From Hippasteria phrygiana (taxonomy: Eukaryota > Echinodermata > Asteroidea > Valvatida > Goniasteridae), in NCBI GenBank assembly GCA_037893225.1, contig JAZGUH010000733.1:310001-374000 (forward strand): a stretch of DNA of 64,000 nucleotides. Direction: 5' to 3'. The position numbers and the translations under genes were made by a program. Under the pieces are notes generated by a model. The model ran no database searches. It was not told the origin of the DNA and saw only the letters and a program-made list of their open reading frames with translations. Positions 52,601-63,740 of the stretch are shown one piece after another (positions within the stretch are counted from its first letter, which is position 1; each line of letters opens with the position of its first letter).

Positions 52601-55600
52601 TGGGCACGCAACTTGAGGACCAACAGCTCTCTACCCTGTGGCAGGGAGATTATATCCTGTCTGCTTCGCTCTCCGGTTACATCAACTACTTGGACAAGAA
52701 CAACCCAGGGAAGCCGCTAAGGATTATCAGGGTAACGTTGGTCTTACTTTGTTTGCCTGGGAATTGTTAGGGGTCGGGAAGTAAGAGGTTTGAAGTGGGG
52801 GTACTCTTTAATTTGTCACGGGACTTGGTACTTGTGTTATCATATGTTGCTGTTGCCATGGCGATGTTTGCTACCACTAACATTTCGAATACAATTTCTG
52901 CACCCATGTTGTGTGTGCAATTTGGTTAATGTGCAACATCATATGTGCCGCCTTGTTCCAGGTACACGTGAGGGCGTTTTTTTTGTGTTTTTTTGGGGGG
53001 GGGGGGTGTTTTGTTAATTCAAATCGCCTAATACCAGGCTAAAAGCCACTCTAGGTAAAGAGTTAGCGACCGGAGGTGGTAGGGGTGTCAACATTTTGAA
53101 TACCTAGCTCTGCCATCCCCTTATGGTTTTCCTGGGTCAAGATCCAGCCCAGGTTGGACGTCCTGGTCTTCATTGCATTAAGACTCGCGTCCAAGTTCTA
53201 AAGACCTGTGTGTAATTGCGACTCAAAACATGAAATTATTTTATTCTTGTTTTACCTTTAAGGAAGAAGCCAATTTCACGTCTATGTATTCTATGTGTCC
53301 TTATCTATGGGAAGGAGGGTTAAGAAATTCCACATACCACGATGGACGAATTATAGGAAAAAACACTTGAAACTAACGTTTTCATCTGTTAACGGAGTTC
53401 CTATAATGCAGGCATATTTTGCGTATACGCGTATTCGTATATATGTATCAGCTTACGCGTAATGGGAGAAATCATGGTTTGTCTTTATATTCCATATCTA
53501 TGGGTTTATTAGAATCGCGCGTGCAAACTGCGTGCACGCAGCACAGATACGCGTATGCTAGGCATTACGCACAGTACTTTGCATTTACAATAACAGATGA
53601 AAACACTGTACAACTATGGCACAACTTAATGTTAGTTTTGAGTGTATTTTCCTTGATTTTATCGTTCATCGCGGTGTATGGAAGTTCTTAACCCGCCGTT
53701 CCCATAGATAAAGACGCATAGAATTAATAGACATGAAATTGGCTTCATCAACAAGGTAAAAATATTGAAAATATTGATAACATTTTTCGTCCTGTGTTGA
53801 ATACTTTATATCCTGGACTCTCCATCTGCAACGTGTAGTGCATTGAGGGAGTCCACATGGCAAAGTTTCAGTTCTAAATAGAGGGTAATTCTTCAACAGA
53901 TTCCAGAGAAATTATCCCAATTTTCAGACCTATAGACCCAGGTGGGAGTAACTTCCACCGTTAGGTTGCCTTACATGGGAAAGAGTTAACATGGATTCAG
54001 GAATGATTACACACCAGTCAATCAAGGGTAATAACTTGTGAGGAGCTTTGATCCTCTAGAAGGGTTTCCACAGTCATGGGAAATCCTGGAAATCGGAGTG
54101 CAGCAAAGTGGAGCTGTCAGCACAGATGCACTGTGCTCCGTCTGGCAGGGTTAGGGTTAAACGTAGTATACAACATTTGCACACATCAAAAAAGAAAACT
54201 ACTGAACTATTAAGAAATACCATACTAGACTGTAAGTAAATAGCTGTCTCAAGCATCCTGTGAAATCATGGCACCTGGTGTTCTGTCGTTTCCAAGAAAA
54301 ATGGAAATGTATATAGTTTTCCAATGATTGCCTGCCAACAATCGTTGGAAATAGTCTAGTTCTCCAACCCGCTGATAATTCCCCGACTCTATAAATTGCT
54401 CCGTTTTGTCTAAAGTCTAAAGTATGGTCAGGGAACCAGACTACTGTTTTCCAAGATCTATGCACACAAATCTTTAAACAGGTCAGTGTTACAGTATTTA
54501 CTAGCACACTATATAATACTAACCCCCAAATCCATTTATTTCTGAAAAATACAGCAAAAGCAAATGTGTACTACCTTTAAGATATAAAAATAGTGTAAAG
54601 ACTGGTCATGGAAAACCCTAGTTTTTCCATGGAAAGTCATGGAAAAGTCAGGGAAGTTAAGGTTTCTGTGGGAAACCTGTCTAGTATGAGCGCTGTTATA
54701 ATTTGATTCATGAAGATTTCATCAATTTGACACCTCCCACCCTTTCTCTCCTTAGGGACATAACAAGAACATTGCATCCTTTGCACTGTCAGACGACAAG
54801 AAAACCATCTACTCCTCTGGTCTGGAGCAAAAAGTTCATATCCTTTTCCAACCGAGGTCCTACTGCCTTGAACAAACTTAATTAGGTGATCTAAGTAAAA
54901 AAAAAACATAAATAAATAAAACCAAAACAGCAACTAGATATGAATTTGATAAGATTGTAACATATGTTGATATTTTATTTGAATGTGCCGTGAAAATTGA
55001 GGAATCACTAAAAAAAAATTGCAACAACTTTTTTCTAGTTCTGGATAGTCGTATTAACCTGTTCCTTACCAATGTCGAGTTTACTCGACAAGCCTCAACA
55101 CCCCTGTTGCTTACCAATGTCGAGTTTACTCGACAAGGAAACCACACACCAGAGCATCCAAGCAATAGATATATTCACCATGTTTCAACCAACTGTAGTG
55201 CTTGTGTTTTTTGCCGTCCATACATGATCCTTATACCAACAGAAGCAGCTTGTTCTGATCTTTTTAATGGTGCTATCAATTTTATGCGTCACCATTACAA
55301 TATTTTGAGAAAACTATATCCAAAGTTTCCCTGTACAGTCATGTGTATGGGGTGCTATTAATTTGTTCATGTGACAAACAACTTTCCTGTTTGATAAAGT
55401 GGGCCAGTATAGAAAAACAGTCATAACTTTGCTATTTTAGCAGTTATGACAAATTTTTACACCATATAAAAAGAGCAACGTCCATGGAACACAATTTACC
55501 CAAATTTTCCTTTTCATTCAATTCTTGAGGGTGAAATCTTTGGTTGAAAATACAACCAATTAACAAGCAGTCAGCTGCTTTTTCTGCATAAGTGGATTCA

Positions 55601-58600
55601 TGCTTGACTGAACAAAGAATGTGTTACTGGGGGAAGATAAGCCATTAAATATTGTGGTGCTGAAAGGATTTTAATCCGTGGGCATTTTTGTGTGTGATTT
55701 TTGTGTATGGAATTGTTGCCGTTCTGCAGTGAAGCCCATTGGTTTAACGTTATCCAAAATAGGTTTAATTTATGCGAAACAAGGAAAACAGGCAGTAGAA
55801 TACTTTGGAACTTTTTGGTCTAAATAACCGGGGACTATATGGAGTACAACTTTCTGTGCAGTTTCCTGATACGGCTGGGTAGTGAATGCAACAAATGTTT
55901 GTCGTTTTCTTTGAAATGTGAGGCACTGTAAAAATGACTGCGAGTATGATTTCATTGTCACGAGTAGAAGTACGATTGCACACAAATGCACTTGAGTAGG
56001 AGAACACTTTAGTTTTTATTTAAATCACCCAATACAAGGCTTAAATCCGCTCTTTGTAAAGGGTTACGATCAGAGGTTGGTGGGGTTGAATTGCCAACCC
56101 TACCACCCTGGTTCAGATCTAAATTGAGGGTAATTCTTTAACAGATTCCAGAGAAATTATCCCAATTTTCAGTCCTATGGACCCAGGCAGGGTAACTTCC
56201 ATCGTTGGTGAGACTAACTCACTTTACCCAGACATGTTCCCTGCATATGTGGTGGTGTGATATGCAGTTATTTCGTCCATTGAGTCGTTCCTTAACATCC
56301 ACACTGTGCTTTGACGCCGATACGGGCGAGTGCGAGGTTGCCGCGGGAAAACCTCACAACAGCATGGTGATGGGAATGACCACTAATGGCAACGTTGTGG
56401 CGTCCGTCGGAATGGACGACAAGATTCGCTTTTTGGACACAGAGAAGAACGAGTTCACGTGAGTGGACAAGCCGATTGGCACTGTGAACCCATTAGATGT
56501 GGTTTTCTATTCAAAGTGACCGGGGGGGATTAGGACAATGCGATTTTGACAACAGCCATCGAAAAGCACATCTAAAGCCTGTAAACTAATGTTCCACCTT
56601 GACAGAGAGTATGTGACGTTTGTATTGTTGTTTCTGTGAATTATTTTTTTCAGGGCTTGGATATCAGGGGGGAAAAAAAGTTTAGACCACAGGGCTAGTA
56701 TTTCAAGAAATGTACTAGACTAACTGCTGATTTCACGCGTAGGACTTGCACTATAAAAATGTTGCGCAGGTGCGCAACATCCTTGCGATCCATTTCACGA
56801 AACGGCGTGCAGCTGCACCGTGTTATGTTTTCTTTTATACATCGCGGACGAGGCTGAATGCCGCTTTTACGTACAACACTAAAATTCATGGAACAGTCGT
56901 AAAATAACTGCGGCGGCGCCATTTTGAAACTGTTCACATTTTAAACTTTTCGCTCCGAATAAAAAATTGGTGGGAACTTTTGGAAATACTTCACAGGGAT
57001 GATCATTTCATAACTCTGAAATAAGCTGGTGAATTAAATAATTTGAGTAGGTAACAACCCTATGTTGCTCACACTCAGCTAGCTAAGTCATCATTTCAGT
57101 GTTTGTGCGGGCAACTTGAGCCACATAAAATGAGTGCGTATGATAAGCCATAATTTGTGGTGCAAGTGGAGTTACGCAATTGCACAAGGTTTCGTAAATT
57201 CGGCTGCAGGCCCTATTACATAGTGTTTAATAGGCACAGGGAAAGGTCTGTTAACTTCAGACAGAATTTGCTTATAATAGTGACGCAACAACATTGTGGT
57301 TACGTGCATGAACGCACAGATTATATGTGCCTGTAATTGAATCACATCTGGATTTTGCGTTCTTGTATTGCGTTTCAATCAACAAGGCGCACATGCGGCT
57401 GTTTGCACTTGTTTTGTCTAGTAAGATTTAGAACGTCTCATGATGTTCAATAAATGCTGTGATTGGTTAGTGCTTATGAATGATGTTATATCAGTTGTTG
57501 AAAGTTCTAATCTTTTGATTTCAGTGATGATGTCATCGGTCTGGACAAACAGCCCCTGTCCATCAGCTCTGCTTCGGACATGACTGCAGTCGGGACCGTT
57601 GAAGGAGTAAGTCCATCCACAATTTCAGTCTCTTTCATAAGGATGTCTATAACTAGACACTTTCCTGGACCACATTTTTAGGTACTCAGGGCAGCTTTGT
57701 GCACAGTGTTGATATAAAAAGTCAAGTCTTTCTGGTTTCTATGACATTAACTAAAATCTTGTTGGACTACATGGTGTGTTGTATATTGTATTCAGCAGGG
57801 TAAATGCTAAATATACCTGTTGGATTTTGTCTTTAGGAGGGTGGAGGCTAAACATACCTTTTGGATTTTGCTGACGTATAGTGAAATTTTAATTGGATTT
57901 CGTTGGTTTTGCAGGCCTCGTACAAATACCTGTTGTATTTTGTTGGATTCAGCAAAATGCCAAGGCTGGTGTGTACTTGGTACACTGCAGAATCCAACCA
58001 AATTTGCTGTTTGATTTTGTTGTATTTAGCAGGCTCCTCATTTCAGTTTTGTTGGAAATGGTTGGATTTAGCAGGGTCATATGAAAAACATTAAAGAGGG
58101 TTAGGGTTAAACGACTCAGAAGATTTCTATTCTCCCTGGATAGGATGCCAGTCCATCACAGGTTACACCCCAACTCTCACTGGTACCCATTTCTACACCT
58201 GGGTCGAGAGAAGCAATTATGATATAGTGTCTTGCTTAAAGGCACAATTACCATGACCAGCCAGGCACTTTCTCATGACTTGACCACCAGAACTAAAGTA
58301 CACCAGACTGCTCGGCCACGTGAGGCTATGCTTAATCCTATGCCATCGCTTACAGATTTGCCTCTTCAAGGGGAAGACCCAAACTGCTACTGCAGACACC
58401 AGCTACGAAGCTAAAGCAGTCAGCTTGAGCCCTTCGGGGAGCCAGCTAGCCGTTGGCGGAAGCGTATGTATCAGTTTCGTGTTCTTGTGACCGTGCGTTG
58501 GTTTCAATATACAGGGCGTATAAAAAAAAACGCAACAAAATAATCATGTCGAATTTGGTCAAAATTGTGTTAGGTACATAAAAGTGCCTAGTATCATCTT

Positions 58601-61600
58601 AAAGCCACATATCTCCTCTTTCCAACGATAGGTCATTTGTTCACAGGCGGCAATGCTTGGCTGAACAGTCATTGTTTTTGCACAATGGGTCAAATTCAGC
58701 TTGGGACCAAGTTTTAGTGCAGTAAGCAATGATAAGTGGATGCAGTGCTATTGAAAGAAATTAAGTTAACACAAAACAGACTAAAAGTTAATACTCACGT
58801 TTGTCCTCATCTCATTGTGCAGTTTATTCAGCAATTATTACATCCCATGCCCCTCAACATGGCCCCCATTTCTTCACAATGAGATGAGGACAAACGTTGT
58901 GAGTATTAACTTTTAGTCTGTTTTGTGTTAACTTAATTTCTTTCAATAGCACTGCATCCACTTATCATTGCTTACTGCACTAAAACTTGGTCCCAAGCTG
59001 AATTTGACCCATTGTGCAAAAACAATGACTGTTCAGCCAAGCATTGCCGCCTGTGAACAAATGACCTATCGTTGGAAAGAGGAGATATGTGGCTTTAAGA
59101 TGATACTAGGCACTTTTATGTACCTAACACAATTTTGACCAAATTCGACATGATTATTTTGTTGCGTTTTTTTTTTATACGCCCTGTAATTCACTGTGCA
59201 TGTCAGTCTGTTGGGTTATGTCTACATGTGGCGTTGATCAGTCTGTGTATTATACAAATAATGAATAATTTGTCACACAGTCCACAAGGGAAACTGACTA
59301 GGTAAATTTGAATACATTTTCGAAGTGAACAAAGAAAACTGGCAGGAGCGGGATTTGAATCTGCGACCCCTGGAATACCGTACCGGCGCTCTACCATCGG
59401 AGCTATCTTGCCCTATGTTGGCGGCCCTCCCAAATTGTCGGGCTGCCTTCCCAACTAATGAATGTTTGAGTGCAATGGAAGGAATATTTTTTATTAGAGA
59501 AGGATTGACTGTTTTATTCAACGAGGCGTAGCCGAGTTGAATGGAACAGTCAATCTTTCACGGAATGAAAATATTCCTTCCATTGCTTGAATTAAAACAA
59601 TTCATTACTTGTTTTCATACAAAACCCAAATAGATGCTTGTCATTTGATATTGTATGAAAAAAATTATTAAAGGTAGTCAATTGCAAACATGAAAAAACA
59701 AAACAAAACTGAATTACAAAATACCGTACTAGACTGAAAGTAAATAGCAGTCTTTTCTAAAGAATCCTGTGAATTCAAGAAAAGTGGAAATTTATACCGT
59801 TTTTCAACGATTGTCGGCTGACAATCGTTGGAAATAGTCTAGTTCCCTGACCCGATAATTCCCTGCCTCTATTAATTGCTCATGTTTTGTCTAAAGTATG
59901 GTTAAGGAACCAGACTACTAGAACAGATTTTTTTGTTTCTCTGCTAGCACGCTATATAATACTAACTCCCAAATCCATTTATTTCTGAAAATTACAGCAA
60001 AAGCAAATGATGTATACTAACTTTAACTTCAATTTTACTTCATTTCCATGGCCGTGTACATTGTACGGTCAATGCGTAATGCTGCAATCTCATAGCAAGT
60101 AATGCACAGTAAATAGGACCAAATTGCATAAAGTATGACGTAAATCATACAATGGAATAGTTGTCAATGAAATGGGGCAAAAGATTCAATATCATGCGAC
60201 TTAATTCCACCAATGCATCTACTTGTATTTTTCATTGGGGAAATGAATGTTTCTCACCAGGATTAAAAATGTTTCTCATTGTGTGTGCGTGTGCTGAAAC
60301 TCATTAAATTTGATAGCCACATTAAAGTGATGAGCAATTGCAGTCAGAGCTGTAGTCGAGTCCCTGCAAGTCCTTTTACAAGTCCAGTCAGAAGTCCTTT
60401 CATAAAGCCAGTCACAAGTAACTGGATGAACAATGACAAAGGAATGCCTTTGTCAAAGCTCATTTGAATAGCTTGTGATTGGAATTGGGACTGGAGGGCT
60501 TGTACGTGATGGACTTGCAGGGACTTGTGATGGACTCGACTACATCCCTGATTGCAGGGATAACAATGTGCGGTTTTGTGCATTTTTTGTGGCTCCTGTG
60601 CATGTTTTGTTGCCTGAAACTTGTCAATTGGATCAATATCAATTTCATGTTGAATATTCATGTATTGATTTGTTCACACTGACTCAGCCTCACCCAATCT
60701 TTGGCTTTTTCTCTCTTGACAGGACAAGAAGGTCCACATTTTTGATGTATCGTCTGGTGAGCTGAAGGAGATTGACCAGCTGACCACCATTGACCCGGTC
60801 AGCGCCGTCCAGTTCTCCCCCAGTGGTCAATACCTAGCCTGTGCACACGGCCGGCAGGTTCAGTTGTGGATAGTAGAGGGTTTCACAGTGAGTATCAATT
60901 GTTACTACACCTCATAAATATTCATGAGCAAATTGGAGCACGTCATTGGCTGATTCCGCCGCGCGTCCTGGAAGTCAAAATGATACGCTGCCAGGTGACG
61001 TCATCCCGGTGAGTATCCAGCTCGCCGCCGTGCGGTATTTTTATCTGGTAGCACCAAAAAATTCCCTCTGGAACCCGCCTCGTAAATATGTAGTCTATGG
61101 CATGTAATCTTTACGGAACCAGTCTGTTGTTTGTAGTCCTTGTAAATACTGCAGTAAAGGCACATTAAAGAGTGTTGGCACCAGACTATTTCAACCCTGT
61201 TGCCCTAGCAGCTAGCTGATCGAGCTCAGAAACAACAATGGCGTCTACGAGTAACGTGAGATTTCCGTCATATTTATGAGGTGTAGTAAAACAAATACAG
61301 CATGGTTTATTTCTGGAAAATAGTGGGAATTACTGCTCCCTCGGTGTAGGTCAGCTTGACTACCTCCCTCCGCTTCGCGTCGGGAGGTAGTCGAGCTGAC
61401 CTACACCTCGGGACCAGTAATTCCCACTACTTCCCCTCAAACCATGCTGTATTTGTATAATAGCATCATGCATAATGTGATCGGGCTGAAGTTAATGGCA
61501 TTTATTGCCTCAAAATCCCCCAAACTATTTTTTATAGCCACTTAACCTATTTCCAAGATTTGAATGTACAAATTCCGTATAATGTGTAATATAGTGTTGA

Positions 61601-62834
61601 GATTTTTCCCAATTTCGGTATTTTGGGTGAGACGTCTTCCAGATTTACAGAAGATTTTTGGGTCCTTAAATTGTTTGTTTCGTTCCAAAATGACCTCTGC
61701 AACCTGTGAAACAATAGTCTTCTTTTCATCCTAATGGCCCTCTTTTTGGAGGGGGCAATATTGAACCGTATCTTTTGGTAGAAAATGCAGTTTTCTAATG
61801 CATTTTTTATTAAAGCAACACCATACAAATTAAATACCTCCGAATTGTTCATGGATTTTCATTTTCCTCAAATCTCACTTCTGGTAATTAGCAGAGCCAT
61901 AATATTGAGCCCGGTACATAACACGACACGCCACTTTTGTCACCTATTTTACAGACAAATGATTGATCCCTCCAACTGACCATTGGTTAATAATGACTTG
62001 TGATAGTACTATGGTTTTGCGAGCAAACAAAATCTTCATTCACTATTTTTATGGTGAAGAGGTAGGAAAGTGTTGTCTGTTCAGGGCAGCCAGCTTGGCC
62101 TTGTGGTACTTTCCACCGCTGTGACTGTTAGATTCATTACCAGAAATAATTAAATAATAAATGTCCCAAATGACAGAATAATCGCTCTATTGTTGAGCAC
62201 TTGGGATTTTTTGTTTATGCAAATCGCCCATCACAAGGCCAAAGGCCACTCGAGGTGTGGGCTACAGAGTGTGGAAGAACCAGCCCCTCACGCTGAAACA
62301 AGACAAGATAATCTGATCTCTTTACAGTATGAATAGGGTCGGGATGGGTAACTAGTCCACTGTACAAGGCATTAATAATGCCTCTACCCATATTAAGCGT
62401 AGAAGTGCTATAGCCCAGGACTGGGCTCGAACCCACAACTTGCAGAATTACCCGCAGACCACGAATTCAATGCTCCAAACCACTAGGCCACGGCACTTCC
62501 ACAACAATTCCAGATTTAGGGAGCTGCTATGCATAAAAAAATTGCTGAGTAAATTCAATTGCTTATTGGCAAAATCAGTTGAGAGCCAGTCTCTACTAAG
62601 CGCTTCTTTTTTGGGCGTAGCATAATTTTCTGCTTGGCAATTGGCCCGAGTTCCTAATTCTGCACCTCAATTTTTTTTTTTTTCAGCCATCCAAAACTGA
62701 GTGGTCAGGCCACTTCGCTCGTGTCATAACGTTGAATTGGAGCCCAGACAGCAAACGCATAGCCACCGGCGGTGTGGAGGGTAGCATTGGAGTTTGGGAT
62801 GTCAGCAAACCAAAGGAAAACAACATCATCTCCG
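40652..62834 (+). CDS. WDR1: WD repeat protein 1 / actin-interacting protein 1, 3' end outside window
   Basis: WDR1 (AIP1) binds actin and cofilin and speeds disassembly of cofilin-decorated filaments in the cytoplasm. Fifteen exons: 40652-40673, 42756-42877, 43632-43722, 44671-44818, 47541-47721, 48349-48429, 50145-50228, 50986-51077, 52590-52731, 54756-54837, 56305-56458, 57525-57606, 58356-58463, 60723-60887, 62687-62834. Every join keeps frame, giving 567 codons plus one base. Human WDR1 is 606 aa, so about 40 residues lie beyond the window. Matches include [108 protein letters not shown]. The fold is two seven-bladed propellers. The first exon encodes only seven residues and a base, as is common in this gene. 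Intron 10 is AT-AC; all others are GT-AG. The introns are crowded with inverted-repeat elements. Confidence 0.96.
41041..41391. repeat. 17-bp minisatellite ACTCGGACCCACGACCA, about 20.6 units
   Basis: Essentially perfect units. Because 17 is not a multiple of three, all frames read through as 17-residue peptide repeats, which explains the long open frames here on both strands. Confidence 0.97.
41989..42255. repeat. Inverted, diverged counterpart array (GGGTCCGAGTTGGTTGT)
   Basis: About 16 units of 16-21 bp, the reverse complement of the array at 41041-41391, with variants in the last bases (GTTTG, GCATG, GTGTG, TCATCGTT). Confidence 0.95.
42525..42655. mobile_element. MITE, AACCCTGCCAGATGCA family (copy 3)
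   Basis: AACCCTGCCAGATGCAGCAC to GCGTCTGGCAGGGTTC, ending about 100 bp before WDR1 exon 2. Confidence 0.75.
43744..44000. mobile_element. MITE with GTTAACCAGTTC ends
   Basis: GTTAACCAGTTCACGCCGGG at the left mirrors ACGCGAACTGGTTAAC at the right. The interior has a tandem pair of GATATTTCCGGCCTCGCTCG. Confidence 0.75.
44435..44515 (+). mobile_element. SINE family A fragment
   Basis: GGAGGTGGCAGGTTCAAATC followed by CCTGCCAGTTTTCTTTGTTC. The 5' half is truncated. A 17-base poly-G run is nearby (44331-44348). Confidence 0.65.
45108..46436. mobile_element. Large foldback element in WDR1 intron 4
   Basis: The arm 45108-45243 (AGTGGTTTATCTCCGTTTTG, TTGTGTGTATGGGATGCATC) is repeated inverted at 46300-46436. 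Within it, 45551-45838 is itself a palindrome (TGTTCAGACATCGTTGTAAA against TTTAAAACGATGTCTGAACG) rich in GTTTTAGCTAAAAC words. A TAAGGCCAAAAAA fragment interrupts it near 45240. Confidence 0.7.
46965..47155. mobile_element. SINE family A, palindromic pair
   Basis: A reverse copy (AATCCACAAGGGAAACTGAC ... CTGGCAGG) meets a forward copy (GGTTCGAACCCCGCTCCTGC) at the centre ACCGTACCGGTACG, so the two B-box halves form an inverted repeat. Confidence 0.7.
48041..48157. mobile_element. MITE-like copy, shortened
   Basis: TTAACCCTCTGAAGCCGGAT to GTACTCAAGGGGTTAA, with GGCCACCCCGGCGCCTCACT as in 39735-39929. Confidence 0.65.
48645..48790 (-). mobile_element. SINE family A, reverse
   Basis: GGATTTGAACCAGCAACGTC, CCGTACCGGCGCTCGACCAA, then GTCCTATGTTGGCAG. 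This is the reverse complement of the family A head. Confidence 0.7.
49134..49701. mobile_element. MITE with TACGGAGCCCCT ends
   Basis: TACGGAGCCCCTGAAGGGA at the left and TCCCTTTAGGGGCTCCGTA at the right, flanked by TGTTTG on both sides (49128-49133, 49702-49707). The subterminal parts carry repeated CGTGCGCACGACATA words in both orientations. Confidence 0.85.
50383..50690. mobile_element. GACTTG MITE with an expanded array
   Basis: Same ends (GAGTTGTAATC, GATTACAACTC) and core as 38738-38911, but the right half has grown by tandem duplication. Confidence 0.8.
50509..50664. repeat. 13 perfect copies of CCCGTGACTTGA
   Basis: Exactly 156 bases of an identical 12-bp unit, in WDR1 intron 7. 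Confidence 0.97.
52013..52432. mobile_element. Pogo/Tigger-like MITE (copy 2)
   Basis: AGTGGAATGCCGCTATAACG at the left, GGTATAGCAGTGTTCCACTG at the right. It ends about 160 bp before WDR1 exon 9. Confidence 0.75.
53251..53760. mobile_element. Foldback element inserted in a SINE
   Basis: Arms of about 95 bp (GAAGCCAATTTCACGTCTAT against ATAGACATGAAATTGGCTTC, and a TATCTATGGGAA match) enclose a CpG-rich core with GCGTATACGCG words. SINE-tail sequence lies on both sides (53020-53125, 53870-53960), suggesting it inserted there. Confidence 0.7.
54162..54585. repeat. Dispersed repeat family (copy 2 of 3)
   Basis: Matches 925-1606 and 59688-60030. It abuts an inverted fragment of the AACCCTGCC MITE (54083-54160). 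Confidence 0.65.
55050..55680. repeat. Dispersed 500-bp repeat (copy 2), with a duplicated hairpin
   Basis: Matches 29920-30425. At its left end the segment TTACCAATGTCGAGTTTACT with the palindrome GTCGAGTTTACTCGAC is present twice (about 55068-55140). Confidence 0.75.
56020..56230 (-). mobile_element. SINE 3' segment inside the U12 intron
   Basis: AAATCACCCAATACAAGGCT to AGACTAACTCAC, the same family as 14390-14650. It ends about 60 bases before the U12 branch site. Confidence 0.6.
57760..58112. repeat. GTTGGATTTAGCAGGG repeat (copy 2)
   Basis: Collinear with 6400-6690 and ends in GGGTTAGGGTTAAAC. At 58140-58260 follows another repeat, beginning ATGCCAGTCCATCACAGGTT, whose text is common in SINE or LINE tails of marine animals. 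Confidence 0.65.
58512..59186. mobile_element. Near-perfect palindromic element with TA target site
   Basis: Arms 58512-58819 and 58875-59186 are almost exact reverse complements around a 55-base centre. The tips CAGGGCGTATAAAAAAAAAC and GTTTTTTTTTTATACGCCCTG are flanked by TA on both sides, as in mariner/Tc1 relatives. No coding sequence. Located in WDR1 intron 13. Confidence 0.9.
59275..59450 (-). mobile_element. SINE family A, fullest reverse copy
   Basis: Reverse complement of the 21275-21460 copy, from ACAGTCCACAAGGGAAACTG through GGAGCGGGATTTGAATCTGC to CTTGCCCTATGTTGGCGG. Confidence 0.75.
59456..59608. repeat. Hairpin with about 65-bp arms
   Basis: AATGAATGTTTGAGTGCAAT ... GATTGACTGTTTTATTCAAC is mirrored by GTTGAATGGAACAGTCAATC ... 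AATTCATT around a GAGGCGTAGCCGA loop. Confidence 0.8.
59688..60030. repeat. Dispersed repeat family (copy 3 of 3)
   Basis: CAGTCTTTTCTAAAGAATCC and GGAACCAGACTACTAGAACA blocks, as in the copies at 925-1606 and 54162-54585. Confidence 0.65.
60340..60550. mobile_element. GACTTG MITE (copy 3)
   Basis: AGAGCTGTAGTCGAGTCCC to GGACTCGACTACATCCCT with the GATGAACAATGACAAAGGAA core. Confidence 0.75.
60902..61290. mobile_element. MITE with TTACTACACCTCATAAATAT ends (copy 2)
   Basis: Right end ATATTTATGAGGTGTAGTAA. Starts 14 bases after the WDR1 exon 14 donor. Confidence 0.75.
61321..61431. repeat. 50-bp-arm hairpin
   Basis: TAGTGGGAATTACTGCTCCC ... CTACCTCCC pairs with GGGAGGTAGTCGAGCTGACC ... ATTCCCACTA around a CGCTTCGCG-type loop. 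Confidence 0.85.
62218..62500 (-). mobile_element. tRNA-headed SINE, family B, near full length
   Basis: On the minus strand: the A-box-like GTGGCCTAGTGGTTTGGAG, the B-box-like GTGGGTTCGAGCCC, a body of about 180 bp, and the tail CCTCGAGTGGCCTTTGGCCT ending in GGGCGATTT. The tail identifies the partial copies elsewhere in the window. Confidence 0.75.
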
Positions 62835-63455
62835 GTAAGTGACTTTACTGTAGTTTTTTGCACTGTTGTAGTCGAGTATGACTACATGGAATTTTTTCAT
62901 GCGAGTACAATTATGAGTCCGAGTACATTTTCATGAGTATTAGTACGAAGAAAAAAGTGAATTGTGAATACGAACACCACAGCACTGTTTTTATTTGTTT
63001 TTTTTGGTTTTGTTTTTTATATCCTTTCCAGAATGACTTAAAACATCATTTTTGTACAAAAAGAAACAATATGCTGGTGCAGACTGGCTTGCCAGCCCCC
63101 CCCCAAAATGAACAGCCACTATTTCAGTTTGAGAGCGGATCTAGCTTTGAATTCAGTAGACCACTGAGCACTTGAGTAGCAATACACTCGCCCTACAATT
63201 CCACCCTGCATGTTGCAGCTGCACACACAACACGTACGCACACACAACACGTACGCACACACAGTCGTACTTCCCCAATACGTCCGAGGACAATACTTTG
63301 TGTTTCCTATTGTTCCTTTAATATAACGAACCCCCATAGACTAAGCACGTATCTTTACGTTCGAGGACCGATTTCAACAAAAGACTCTACGTTCGAGGAC
63401 TGAAAGGTTTCTTTGTGTTTCCTTTCTTCTCTTGTCCTCGGAGATATATACAGTG

Positions 63456-63674
63456 CACGCACACACAACACGTACGCACACACAACACGTACGCACACAC
63501 AACACGTACGCACACACAACACGTACGCACACACAACACGTACGCACACACAACACGTACGCACACACAACACGTACGCACACACAACACGTACGCACAC
63601 ACAACACGTACGCACACACAACACGTACGCACACACAACACGTACGCACACACAACACGTACGCACACACAACA
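63456..63674. repeat. 17-bp minisatellite CGTACGCACACACAACA, about 13 units
   Basis: Near-perfect units in WDR1 intron 15. Two more units lie at about 63222-63262, separated by unique sequence. Both strands read as artificial repeats of THNTYAHTTR and VCVRVVCAYVL type. Confidence 0.95.
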
Positions 63675-63740
63675 GACTTTGCCAGACTTTTTTAATGCGT
63701 AGTTGCTGCTGTGATTGTCGACACATCAAGGGGCGGGGCT

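Larger units (their letters stand above)
54838..56304 (+). other. U12-type AT-AC intron of WDR1
   Basis: The donor reads ATATCCTTTT directly after the codon remnant of exon 10. The branch site TTCCTTAAC is at 56288-56296 and the intron ends AC at 56303-56304, 8-10 bases beyond the branch adenosine. These are the textbook minor-spliceosome signals. The join gives the codon CTG and continues [11 protein letters not shown] in frame. No usable GT-AG pair restores the frame here. Confidence 0.9.
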
